35,547 bases of DNA from NCBI GenBank assembly GCA_003645255.1, contig QNES01000024.1:1-35547 (forward strand), read 5' to 3'. Both the position numbers and the translations under genes were made by a program. Of this stretch, positions 25,528 to 33,268 are shown one piece after another; the stretch's first letter is position 1; every line of letters begins with the position of its first letter. The notes beneath the pieces are model-generated. The model made no database searches and was not told the origin of the DNA. It saw nothing but the letters and a program-made list of their open reading frames with translations. Source of the stretch: Gammaproteobacteria bacterium (lineage in GTDB: Bacteria > Pseudomonadota > Gammaproteobacteria > Beggiatoales > Beggiatoaceae).

Positions 25528-25541
25528 TTGATTTTCATCAT
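25528..25541 (+). promoter_or_regulatory. Possible FNR/ANR box upstream of hdrC
   Basis: TTGATTTTCATCAT matches TTGAT-N4-ATCAA at nine of ten fixed positions, about 200 bp upstream of the hdrC start. It would fit anaerobic induction of a reductase cluster. In AT-rich DNA a near match can arise by chance, and I see no well-placed -10 box. Confidence 0.3.
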
Positions 25542-25741
25542 AATGAATATTATAGATAACATATCCAAACAGAAGTCGAATTTTAAAATAAAATTCTAAA
25601 GTCAATTTTTATCTTAAATCTAAATTCATTTTAAGTGATTTATGATATTTTGAGTAATAGGTAAATGTTAAAGTCAATAAAAAATTTGAACGAACATTGA
25701 TTTTAATGTTTAGTTCATCATGATTATAATTGAGGTGAAGA

Positions 25742-26131
25742 ATGCAGATTCTTATGAAAAGCAACCAATCTGCGCTCAAAGAATTGGAACTAGCGACAGG
25801 CGAGATCGTTTCTGACTGCTATCAATGCGGTAAATGTACTGCCGGTTGTCCGGCTTCCATGGACCCTTCTCCAAGTGTACTGATTCATTATCTTAAACTT
25901 GGATTATTTGAAAAAGCCGTCAATTCTGAATCGATATGGTCCTGTATGGGCTGCCTGACTTGTTCAGAACGCTGCCCCAAAAATGTCAGCCCTGCTGCCA
26001 TTGTCGAAGGACTTAAACGGCTTCATTTGAATCGGATGAAACCACGGGTCATTCTCCATGCCCTTGGGCAGGAATTTTTGGCTAACTCGACTCAACAAGC
26101 CGTTGTCAGCGGTTTTAGAAAGTTCGTATAA
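25742..26131 (+). CDS. hdrC: Heterodisulfide reductase subunit C (ferredoxin-like)
   Basis: The 129-residue protein carries two 4Fe-4S motifs, C26-C29-C32-C36 (CYQCGKCTAGCP) and C68-C71-C74-C78 (CMGCLTCSERCP), in the HdrC arrangement. In Hdr complexes this subunit passes electrons from HdrA to HdrB. Like soluble HdrC and unlike HdrE/DsrM-linked forms, it has no membrane partner here. GAGGTGA lies 5-9 bp before the start. hdrB follows after 7 bp. It opens the nine-gene rightward cluster and should work with the SdhB-like and SdhA-like proteins encoded just downstream. Confidence 0.93.
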   Translation: MQILMKSNQSALKELELATGEIVSDCYQCGKCTAGCPASMDPSPSVLIHYLKLGLFEKAVNSESIWSCMGCLTCSERCPKNVSPAAIVEGLKRLHLNRMKPRVILHALGQEFLANSTQQAVVSGFRKFV

Positions 26132-26138
26132 GGAAGTT

Positions 26139-27074
26139 ATGTCTAAAAATCTTACTCATGTCCCCTATTATCCTGGCTGCTCTTTGAAAACAAAAGCACT
26201 AGGTTATGAACGCTCGGCGATGGATTGTGCCAAAGCGATTGGTTTTGAAATGCATGAAATTGCGACTTGGAATTGTTGTGGTGCTTCTTTTCCTCTGACC
26301 AAAGATAATTTGATGGGGCTGGCTGCGCCCGCCAATATTTTACTGGAAGCTGAACAGCATTGTCAGGAACGAGAGATCGATGCAAACCTCATTACGCTTT
26401 GCTCTTTTTGTTATAACACGCTCAAGCGCACTGATTTCGCTTTTCGGGAAGAACCCAAAAAGTTGGAAACTTTGAATGCTTTTTTGAAGCGTCAATATCA
26501 GGGCAGTATTAAGGTAGTGCATTATCTGGAATATTTGCGCGATGTCATTGGTTTTGATAATTTGGCAAAAATGGTCAAAAGAGATATGAGTAGCCTCCGG
26601 GTGGCTCCTTATTATGGTTGTCTCTTACTAAAACCACAAAAGGAAATGGCTTTAGATGATCCGGAAGAGCCGGTCATTCTCCATGATTTTCTTGAGGCTA
26701 TTGGTTGTCAAGTCGTTGATTTTCCTGGTCAAGTAGACTGTTGTGGCTCTTACCTGATCATGCGCGATCCAGAAAAGGTACTGGAACTTTCGCACAATAT
26801 TCTTCAGGAAGCGAATGATTACGGTGCGGATGCACTGGTGACAGCTTGTCCTCTTTGTCAATCTAATCTTGATCAGAGTGAAGGTGAAAGACGCGGTTCC
26901 GATCACTATATTGGTGTACAAGGAATGCCCATTTTTTATTTTACTCAATTACTGGCTGTCGCATTGGGTTTAGATACTGAGCCACATCAGTTTGAAAGGC
27001 ATTGCATTGATCCAACGTCTATTTTATCAGCCTGTTTAGAAGATGGAGCTAAACCAATTGAAGCGAAAAAATAA
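26139..27074 (+). CDS. hdrB: Heterodisulfide reductase subunit B
   Basis: The 311-residue protein contains two complete CCG modules, C14, C46-C47, C88, C91 and C161, C201-C202, C237, C240. This is the spacing of methanogen HdrB, where each module binds a non-cubane 4Fe-4S cluster that cleaves the heterodisulfide. All ten cysteines are intact, so a disulfide/dithiol reaction is chemically plausible; the natural thiol is unknown, as coenzymes M and B are not expected here. The start at 26139 (MSKNLTHVPYYPGC) follows AAGGAAG and sits 7 bp after hdrC; a start at 26058 would overlap hdrC and add a non-family N-terminus. Alternatively it may act as an electron conduit to the fumarate-reductase-like pair, as the HdrB-like half of methanogen TfrB does. 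Confidence 0.93.
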   Translation: MSKNLTHVPYYPGCSLKTKALGYERSAMDCAKAIGFEMHEIATWNCCGASFPLTKDNLMGLAAPANILLEAEQHCQEREIDANLITLCSFCYNTLKRTDFAFREEPKKLETLNAFLKRQYQGSIKVVHYLEYLRDVIGFDNLAKMVKRDMSSLRVAPYYGCLLLKPQKEMALDDPEEPVILHDFLEAIGCQVVDFPGQVDCCGSYLIMRDPEKVLELSHNILQEANDYGADALVTACPLCQSNLDQSEGERRGSDHYIGVQGMPIFYFTQLLAVALGLDTEPHQFERHCIDPTSILSACLEDGAKPIEAKK

Positions 27075-27091
27075 TCAGGAGTTATTATCTC

Positions 27092-27886
27092 ATGCCGAAT
27101 GAAAATAAGCAGATCAATCACGTTGCTATGGTAGGAGATCGGACTATACCGCCCAAAGATGCTAGGTTCATTGAAATCTATATCATGGGGCAAAGGTACA
27201 AAGTGCCGGAAACCTTAACCATTCTCAAAGCAATGGAATATGTAGGCTATCAATTTAAACGAAGTTGTGGATGCCGTGGTGGGATTTGTGGAGCTTGTGG
27301 TACTTTTTATCGTATTTTGGGTGACCATAGCATATATACCGGTTTGGCTTGTCAAACCGTGGTAGAACCGGGCATGATTTTGGCGCAAAGTCCCTTTTTT
27401 CCACCCAATCGAGCAGATCATATTGGCATTCTTGACAGTAAAATGCCTCCGGATGAGCATATTGCTACACTTTATCCGGAAATATTTCGTTGTGTAGGCT
27501 GTGGCACTTGCACACGGACCTGTCCGATGGGAATTGATGTGATGAACTATATTGCCTTGTTCAAGCGAGGTGATGTATTAGGGGGTGCCAAAGAGTCATT
27601 TGATTGCATTATGTGCGGACTTTGTGTGGTACGTTGTCCGGCTAATATTACCCAAATGAAAGTGGGTTTAGCCGGACGGCGCATTGCCGCAGCTCAGTTA
27701 ATTCCTAGATCAGAAGTGACCAAAAAACGAGCCGAACAGGTTCGCGCCGGTCGCTATGAAACGATGTTAGCTGAATTAGGTCAAATGGACAGAGAAAAAC
27801 TCAAGGAAATATATACCTCCCGGGAGCGGGAGCCTAATTTATCTGGACCCGGTGAATGGATGCCAAAAGATCAATCACACTTGTAA
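27092..27886 (+). CDS. SdhB/TfrB-like iron-sulfur subunit
   Basis: The 264-residue soluble protein has an N-terminal plant-type 2Fe-2S domain (CGCRGGICGAC with a distal LAC) and two 4Fe-4S motifs, CVGCGTCTRTCP (about 135-146) and CIMCGLCVVRCP (about 172-183). This is the layout of the N-terminal half of methanogen thiol:fumarate reductase subunit TfrB, and of SdhB without a membrane-anchor partner. The C-terminal 60 residues are charged and helical. It should bridge HdrB/HdrC and the flavoprotein encoded 12 bp downstream. AGGAG lies in the leader. The separate HdrB gene upstream plus this gene equal a split TfrB. Confidence 0.85.
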   Translation: MPNENKQINHVAMVGDRTIPPKDARFIEIYIMGQRYKVPETLTILKAMEYVGYQFKRSCGCRGGICGACGTFYRILGDHSIYTGLACQTVVEPGMILAQSPFFPPNRADHIGILDSKMPPDEHIATLYPEIFRCVGCGTCTRTCPMGIDVMNYIALFKRGDVLGGAKESFDCIMCGLCVVRCPANITQMKVGLAGRRIAAAQLIPRSEVTKKRAEQVRAGRYETMLAELGQMDREKLKEIYTSREREPNLSGPGEWMPKDQSHL

Positions 27887-27898
27887 GGAAGGAATATC

Positions 27899-29569
27899 AT
27901 GTCAGACGGTTATACTCCGGAAATGTTGGAACTTATTAAGCGGGTGGAGGCAAGTCGTCCTCAACGTCTTGCTCAGGCACGCGCCGGGAATGATTTTCCT
28001 GCCATGTCTCTTGAACAGCGTAAGGAAGTGCTAAATCAATTCCACCCTGATTATACGACTGAAGGACGGCGTGTGCTTGGAATTGGGCCTAACAAAGAAG
28101 AGGTCCTTCCAGAAGAATTGGTTGACCTATTAGAGTCACGCAGTATTATTGAATCAGTTAACCCTGATCTTTCTAAGCCCGATATGGAAACCGATGTTTT
28201 AGTTATCGGTGGTGGTGGTGCTGGCACAGCCGCAGCGCTTACTGCTATGCAGGAAGGTTGCAAAGTTATCATGGCAACAAAATTGCGTCAAGGTGATTCT
28301 AATACAGTGATGGCAGAGGGCGGTATTCAAGCAGCCGATCAAGAACCCGATTCGCCTTATTATCATTACCTAGATGTGATTGGGGGTGGGCATTTTACTA
28401 ATACTCACGAATTGGTAGCCGCAATGGCCAATGACGCGCCCATGATCATGGAATGGCTAGAAAGTTTAGGGGTCATGTTTGATAAACATCCCGATGGACG
28501 TATGAAAGTGCGTCATGGTGGTGGGACTTGTCGTAAGCGGATGCACTCTGCTGGTGACATGACCGGCGCAGAAATTATGCGGGTATTACGGGATGAAACC
28601 CGTAATCATAATGAGCAAATCAAACTTTTAGCATTTTCGCCTGCGATAGAATTGCTATTAGATAATGAAGGCAAGTGTGCCGGGGTCATCCTTCATAATA
28701 TGGAAACCAGGACCTATTTGGTCGTCAAAGCCAAAACGGTCATCATCGCTACAGGTGGCACAGGACGGCTTCATTATCGTGGTTTTGCCTGTACTAATCA
28801 TTATGGTGCCACTGGAGATGGACTCGTCATGGCTTATCGTGCGGGTGCAAAGCTTTGTTTTATGGATTCTGTTCAATATCATCCCACAGGTACTTCTTAT
28901 CCGGAACAAAATGTGGGTCTTTTGGTAACTGAAAAGGTACGTGGACTGGGTGCCCAATTAACCAATATTGAGGGCAACCAGTTTGTTTTTCCGCTAGAAC
29001 CGCGTGATGTCGAATCAGCAGCTATTATTCGCGAATGTCTTGGTTTAGAAAAAGGAATAACTACCCCGACTGGGCGACCAGGGGTTTGGCTGGATTCCCC
29101 AATGATTGATCTACTGCATGGCGAAGGCACGGTTAAACGGGAACTTCCTGCAAAACATATTCAATTTAAACGATTTGGAATTGATATTGCCAAATACCCG
29201 ATGTTGGTTTATCCCACTTTGCATTATCAAAATGGGGGTATTCAGATTGATGAACAATCAGGAACCGACATACCCAATTTGTTTGCTGCTGGAGAAACGA
29301 CCGGGGGTGTTCATGGACGTAATCGGTTGATGGGAAATTCTTTGCTAGACATTCTCGTTTTCGGGCGACGTGCCGGCAAAGCCGCTGCTAAAGCGGTTAA
29401 AGCTGGAATAAAACAGGGAACGCTATCTCTGGATCATCTGACCCAATATGGTCAAACGCTTAGTGAGACTGGATTAGATCGAGGGGTTAAAAGCCCTATG
29501 ATCCTTCCCAATTATGCTATTGATGAAGTTAATAGACGACGTTGGGATGTAAAGTCACCGATCATTTAA
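27899..29569 (+). CDS. SdhA/TfrA-like fumarate reductase-type flavoprotein
   Basis: The 556-residue FAD enzyme should interconvert fumarate and succinate. An unusual N-terminal extension of about 97 residues precedes the dinucleotide fold (VLVIGGGGAGTAAAL). Catalytic features of FrdA/SdhA are conserved: QYHPTG histidine and threonine, LVTEKVRG, the proton-shuttle arginine in PRDVESA, PTLHYQNGGI histidine, and GRNRLMGNSLLD arginine. Where classical SdhA has the FAD-linking histidine (SHT), this protein has S134-N135-T136, so FAD should be non-covalent. Only about 75 residues follow the NRLMGNS motif, so the usual C-terminal helical domain is missing. GGAAGG precedes the start. It lies 12 bp after the SdhB-like gene. 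A related activity such as another enoate reduction is possible. Confidence 0.88.
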   Translation: MSDGYTPEMLELIKRVEASRPQRLAQARAGNDFPAMSLEQRKEVLNQFHPDYTTEGRRVLGIGPNKEEVLPEELVDLLESRSIIESVNPDLSKPDMETDVLVIGGGGAGTAAALTAMQEGCKVIMATKLRQGDSNTVMAEGGIQAADQEPDSPYYHYLDVIGGGHFTNTHELVAAMANDAPMIMEWLESLGVMFDKHPDGRMKVRHGGGTCRKRMHSAGDMTGAEIMRVLRDETRNHNEQIKLLAFSPAIELLLDNEGKCAGVILHNMETRTYLVVKAKTVIIATGGTGRLHYRGFACTNHYGATGDGLVMAYRAGAKLCFMDSVQYHPTGTSYPEQNVGLLVTEKVRGLGAQLTNIEGNQFVFPLEPRDVESAAIIRECLGLEKGITTPTGRPGVWLDSPMIDLLHGEGTVKRELPAKHIQFKRFGIDIAKYPMLVYPTLHYQNGGIQIDEQSGTDIPNLFAAGETTGGVHGRNRLMGNSLLDILVFGRRAGKAAAKAVKAGIKQGTLSLDHLTQYGQTLSETGLDRGVKSPMILPNYAIDEVNRRRWDVKSPII

Positions 29570-29584
29570 TCGAATAAGATTCAC

Positions 29585-29693
29585 TCTGAATCGCGGATTT
29601 TAAGGTATGTATACCAGAAAAACACACTAAGAAATACTATTTTTCCAAAAAATAGTATTTCTGATTGGCAATCTGTAAAATTCGTGATCCAAA
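29585..29693. repeat. Nested inverted repeats between the flavoprotein gene and hdrA
   Basis: The outer, imperfect arms are TCTGAATCGCGGATTTTA (29585-29602) and TAAAATTCGTGATCCAAA (29676-29693). The inner palindrome is perfect: AGAAATACTATTTTT at 29630-29644 and its complement at 29648-29662. The inner unit differs from copies at 16201 and 31813 at two paired positions. It fills most of the 145-bp gap between cluster modules. Confidence 0.85.
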
Positions 29694-29714
29694 GATTGGA
29701 GGGGAGATTAAAGT

Positions 29715-31763
29715 ATGGCAAAAATAGGAGTCTTTGTCTGTCAGTGCGGTAATAACATTGCTCGTACTGTAGATACTGCCGATGTAGCTGAAAAAACGGG
29801 TGAACTTAGTGGTGTTGCTCATGTGGAAGATTATAAATTCATGTGTTCCGCGCCCGGTCAAGAAATGTTCAAAAAAGCCATCAAAGATAATAATTTAGAT
29901 GGTTGCATTGTTTCTGCCTGTAGCCCGAAAATGCACGAAGCCACTTTTAGAAAAGCGGCAGAAGATGCCGGGCTAAATCCTTTCAAAGTGGAAATTGCCA
30001 ATATCCGCGAACAATGTTCCTGGGTGCATGATGATAAAGAAATCGCGACGGCTAAATCCAAAGACATAACTAAAATGATGGTGAATCGGTTGAAATATAA
30101 CCGGCCATTAGAACGCTACAAGATGCCAGTCACCAAGCGGGCTTTGATTATCGGTGGCGGTATCGCAGGTATTCAGGCGGCTTTGGATTTAGCTAATGCC
30201 CAGATTCCTGTGTCGATTGTGGAACGCGAGCCTTCTTTGGGCGGTAATATGGCTAGATTGTCAGAAACCTTTCCCACCTTGGACTGTTCGCAATGTATTT
30301 TGACCCCAAGAATGGTAGAAGTTTCCAACCACCCGCTTATCAGCATTCATAGTTATGCTGAATTGGAAAAGTTGGATGGCTACATTGGTAATTTCCGTGC
30401 CACTATCCGCTTAAAAGCGAAAAGTGTGATAGAAAAAGATTGTACAGGTTGTGGAGAATGTTGGGAAAAATGTCCTTTCACGGTTGAAAATGAATTTGAT
30501 ATGGGTTTGAGTAAACGTAGCGTGATTTACATACCTTTTCCTCAAGCTGTCCCAACAGTGCCTGTGATTGACAGAGAAAATTGTCCCAAATTTATTAAAG
30601 ACAAATGTGGTTTATGCGCTAAAGTGTGTGGACAACAATGTATCGACTTCACCCAGCAAGATAGAGTGATTGAAGAAGAGTTCGGTGCAGTCATTGTGGC
30701 AACCGGTTTCAAACTGATGCCCAATGTCTATAAAGAATATGGTGGTTATCGCCCGCCACACATGACACCGAAAAAACTGACAGCCAAAATACGTAAAACG
30801 TTACCCCGTTCAACAGCAGGGCGATTGGTTGATGTCATTAATGGCTTAGAATTTGAACGTTTAGCTTCAGCTTCTGGTCCAACCGGGGGTGAAATTCGTC
30901 GCCCTTCAGATGGTAAAGTACCAGAAACTGTCGTGTTTATTGCCTGTGTTGGTTCGCGAGATTGCAACAAAGGTGTTGAGTATTGTTCTAAAATCTGTTG
31001 CATGTACACCGCTAAACATACCATGCTTTATCAACACAATGTCCATCATGGCAAATCCTATGTCTTTTATATGGATATTAGGGCCGGCGGTAAGGGCTAT
31101 GAAGAATTTATCAACCGGGCTCAATCTGAAAACGCGAATTATGTACGGGGACGCGTTTCCAGATTGTCCAAAAAAGGCGATAAGATTTTGGTTAAAGGGG
31201 CTGACACCTTTACCGGTCATGCTTTAGAAATTGAAGCGGATATGGTCGTGCTGGCGACGGCTATGGTGCCTCAAGAAGATGCGATGGGTGTCGCCAAAAA
31301 TTTAGGAATTAGCTACGATCAACATGGCTTTTTCTCCGAACAACATCCTAAATTGATGCCTGTCGATTCTTCCACGGGCGGTATTTATTTAGCAGGTGCC
31401 TGTCAGGGCGTTAAAGACATTCCGGAAACCGTTGCGCAAGCATCGGCGGCAGCTTCTAAAGTGATGCAACTCTTTTCTCGTGAAGAATTAGAGCGCGAAC
31501 CAGAAGTGGCAATAGTCGATGAAAAAAACTGCATGAATTGCTGGGATTGTGTCACAGTTTGCCCCTATAACGCGATTGACCGCACTGAAATCACCAATCG
31601 CCAAGGTCAATTTTTAAAATGGGCAGCCAAAGTCAACCCAGGGCTGTGTCAAGGATGTGGACTTTGCAATACCGTTTGCCGATCAAAAAGTATTGAACTT
31701 GAAGGTTACACCGATCAGCAGGTATATGCACAGATTACGGCTTTTGAGGGGGCTTTTGTCTAA
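29715..31763 (+). CDS. hdrA: Heterodisulfide reductase subunit A, full-length
   Basis: The 682-residue flavoprotein has all modules of methanogen HdrA. There is an N-terminal cysteine-rich domain (C9, C11, C44, C64, C69, C101) and a thioredoxin-reductase-like FAD fold (IIGGGIAG at about 145-152). C191 and C194 (LDCSQCILTP) follow, then an inserted ferredoxin (C243, C246, C249, C253, then C290-C309), the second part of the flavin domain, and a C-terminal double ferredoxin starting at C606. In methanogens this FAD bifurcates electrons between ferredoxin and heterodisulfide. The protein is about twice the size of sHdrA of sulfur oxidisers. A strong GGAGG leader precedes it. Together with FlxD and FlxA it suggests NAD(P)H as electron donor. 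QmoA/QmoB are alternatives, but QmoC is absent and HdrB/HdrC are present. Confidence 0.93.
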   Translation: MAKIGVFVCQCGNNIARTVDTADVAEKTGELSGVAHVEDYKFMCSAPGQEMFKKAIKDNNLDGCIVSACSPKMHEATFRKAAEDAGLNPFKVEIANIREQCSWVHDDKEIATAKSKDITKMMVNRLKYNRPLERYKMPVTKRALIIGGGIAGIQAALDLANAQIPVSIVEREPSLGGNMARLSETFPTLDCSQCILTPRMVEVSNHPLISIHSYAELEKLDGYIGNFRATIRLKAKSVIEKDCTGCGECWEKCPFTVENEFDMGLSKRSVIYIPFPQAVPTVPVIDRENCPKFIKDKCGLCAKVCGQQCIDFTQQDRVIEEEFGAVIVATGFKLMPNVYKEYGGYRPPHMTPKKLTAKIRKTLPRSTAGRLVDVINGLEFERLASASGPTGGEIRRPSDGKVPETVVFIACVGSRDCNKGVEYCSKICCMYTAKHTMLYQHNVHHGKSYVFYMDIRAGGKGYEEFINRAQSENANYVRGRVSRLSKKGDKILVKGADTFTGHALEIEADMVVLATAMVPQEDAMGVAKNLGISYDQHGFFSEQHPKLMPVDSSTGGIYLAGACQGVKDIPETVAQASAAASKVMQLFSREELEREPEVAIVDEKNCMNCWDCVTVCPYNAIDRTEITNRQGQFLKWAAKVNPGLCQGCGLCNTVCRSKSIELEGYTDQQVYAQITAFEGAFV

Positions 31764-31770
31764 ATTGTCT

Positions 31771-31870
31771 GTCTGAATCAGAATTTTAGAATTTTCAGAC
31801 TCAATTGAAAATAGAAATCCGATTTTTGAAAAAATCGGATTTCTTTCCGAAGTAAAATTCTGATTCAGAC
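31771..31870. repeat. Nested inverted repeats between hdrA and flxD
   Basis: The outer perfect 17-bp arms are GTCTGAATCAGAATTTT (31771-31787) and its complement (31854-31870). They enclose a perfect inner palindrome, AGAAATCCGATTTTT at 31813-31827 and 31830-31844. A similar outer arm recurs at 34382-34494. The stem ends 9 bp before the AGGAG of flxD's ribosome-binding site. Confidence 0.9.
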
Positions 31871-31892
31871 AAAAAGGAGAATTTCTCTAAAA

Positions 31893-32366
31893 ATGAGCAA
31901 AAAAATTACGCGCCATGATTTTGAACCCAAGATCATGGCTTTTGTTTGCAAATGGTGTACCTACTCAGGAGCGGATTTGGCTGGCACCAGTCGCATGGAT
32001 TATTCTCCCAATGTACGGATGGTACGCCTTCCCTGTTCAGGACGAATTGATCCGCAATTTTTGATTAAAGCCTTTGAACAAGGGGTGGACGGTGTCATTG
32101 TTTCTGGCTGTCACCCAGGCGATTGTCATTATAACGAAGGTAACTATTACGCCAGGCGACGTAACTTGGCTTTCAGGGAATTGTTAGATTTTCATGGCAT
32201 AGACTTAGCTCGACTTGAATTTTCCTGGATTTCAGCCGCTGAAGCCATTAAATGGACGAAGGTGATAGATGTCTTTACAGACAAAATTCGGGAATTAGGA
32301 CAACACCGTGAATATGCTGACATGACTGATCCTTATGCCCACTATTTAGTAAAGGAGGCGGCATGA
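31893..32366 (+). CDS. flxD: MvhD/FlxD-type 2Fe-2S electron-transfer subunit
   Basis: The 157-residue protein has the five conserved cysteines of the MvhD family: C19-C22 (FVCKWC), C48 (LPCSGRIDP) and C73/C78 (SGCHPGDC). In methanogens MvhD links a hydrogenase to HdrA; in sulfate reducers FlxD links the FlxABC NADH module to HdrA. No hydrogenase gene is present here, so the Flx role fits. AAAGGAG lies upstream. Its stop overlaps the next start by 4 bp (ATGA), indicating translational coupling. All five cysteines are ordinary Cys codons (no UGA/selenocysteine). Confidence 0.92.
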   Translation: MSKKITRHDFEPKIMAFVCKWCTYSGADLAGTSRMDYSPNVRMVRLPCSGRIDPQFLIKAFEQGVDGVIVSGCHPGDCHYNEGNYYARRRNLAFRELLDFHGIDLARLEFSWISAAEAIKWTKVIDVFTDKIRELGQHREYADMTDPYAHYLVKEAA

Positions 32367-33256
32367 TAGAAGCAATTCGCACCCAAGCGCATAACCTCTT
32401 GGAAAATAAAGAAATTGATGTAGTAATTGGTTATGGAAATGGCAGTGATCCGACTCGGACCACCCCGGTGTTTATTCGTAAACCGGAAGAGGTTAATCGA
32501 CTCATTTTTGATCCGCGTTGTATCAATTCGCTGCCCGTTTATCTGAATAAACGTCAGGGTTACCCCAAAAAAGGCTGGAAAAGGGTTGGAATAATCGGCA
32601 AGGGCTGCGATATTCGTGCGATTACACAACTTATTGCTGAAAATCAGTTAAGCCGTGATGAAGTCTATATTTTTGGCGTACCTTGTGATGGCGTAGTTTC
32701 CCACTTTAGCAAATGGGATGGCAGCTTACGCGATGATAATCGGGCTACTAAATGTTCTGAATGTGATGTTCATATACCTAACGACTGCGACTTTTTCCCT
32801 GGTGAACGACCAGAAGTTGACCGTTCAGGTCCTTATAAAGTTTCAGCACCCCAAGTGCTTAATCTATTTAATTTGAAGACTGATAAACGTTTTAAGTTCT
32901 GGGAAAAAGAATTTGAGCGTTGTTTCAAATGTTATGCATGTCGTGAGGTTTGTCCCCACTGCTCCTGCAATATTTGTATTACGGATCGAACGACGCCCAA
33001 CTGGATTGATCAAGCCCCCCATACAAAGGGCGTTTTTGGTTGGCATTTGACCAGAGCCTTACATCTGGTAGGTCGTTGTACCGGTTGTGGGGAATGTACT
33101 CGCGCTTGCCCGGTAGATATTCAAGTCGATCTCTTCAATCAGCGGATGAAAGATGTGGTACAAGGCTCTTTTGGTTATAAGTCAGGCTATTCAGAAACGG
33201 AAAAACCGCCGTTGATTACTTATATGACAGATGATAGCGAAAACTTTATCCAGTAG
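32363..33256 (+). CDS. Flx-type 4Fe-4S electron-transfer protein (297 aa)
   Basis: The N-terminal part (about 1-150) has a cysteine pattern reminiscent of the FrhB/FdhB family (KGCDIRAI, FGVPCDGV, CSECDVH). The C-terminal part carries two 4Fe-4S motifs, C187-C190-C193-C197 and C239-C242-C245-C249, with extra cysteines C200, C202 and C205. It lies between flxD and a HydB-like protein, which matches the FlxB/FlxC pair of sulfate-reducer flx-hdr clusters; I cannot say which of the two it is. An AAAGGAGG leader lies inside the end of flxD, and the start overlaps flxD by 4 bp. It should pass electrons from the NAD(P)H-oxidising FlxA toward FlxD. An extra flavin or F420-like site is possible but unproven. 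Confidence 0.8.
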   Translation: MIEAIRTQAHNLLENKEIDVVIGYGNGSDPTRTTPVFIRKPEEVNRLIFDPRCINSLPVYLNKRQGYPKKGWKRVGIIGKGCDIRAITQLIAENQLSRDEVYIFGVPCDGVVSHFSKWDGSLRDDNRATKCSECDVHIPNDCDFFPGERPEVDRSGPYKVSAPQVLNLFNLKTDKRFKFWEKEFERCFKCYACREVCPHCSCNICITDRTTPNWIDQAPHTKGVFGWHLTRALHLVGRCTGCGECTRACPVDIQVDLFNQRMKDVVQGSFGYKSGYSETEKPPLITYMTDDSENFIQ

Positions 33257-33268
33257 GCTTAACAATCA

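Noticed and set aside
26058-26138. Longer N-terminus for HdrB starting at 26058
   Set aside because: It overlaps the end of hdrC and adds 27 residues not expected in HdrB. The ATG at 26139 has AAGGAAG before it and begins with the family PYYPGC region.
28658-31220. Several open frames of 60-112 codons opposite or inside the flavoprotein and hdrA genes
   Set aside because: They are shadows of the large genes, with no ribosome-binding sites or recognisable motifs.
31893-32366. MvhD as part of a hydrogenase complex
   Set aside because: No NiFe-hydrogenase large or small subunit gene occurs in the window, and an FlxA-type gene is present instead.
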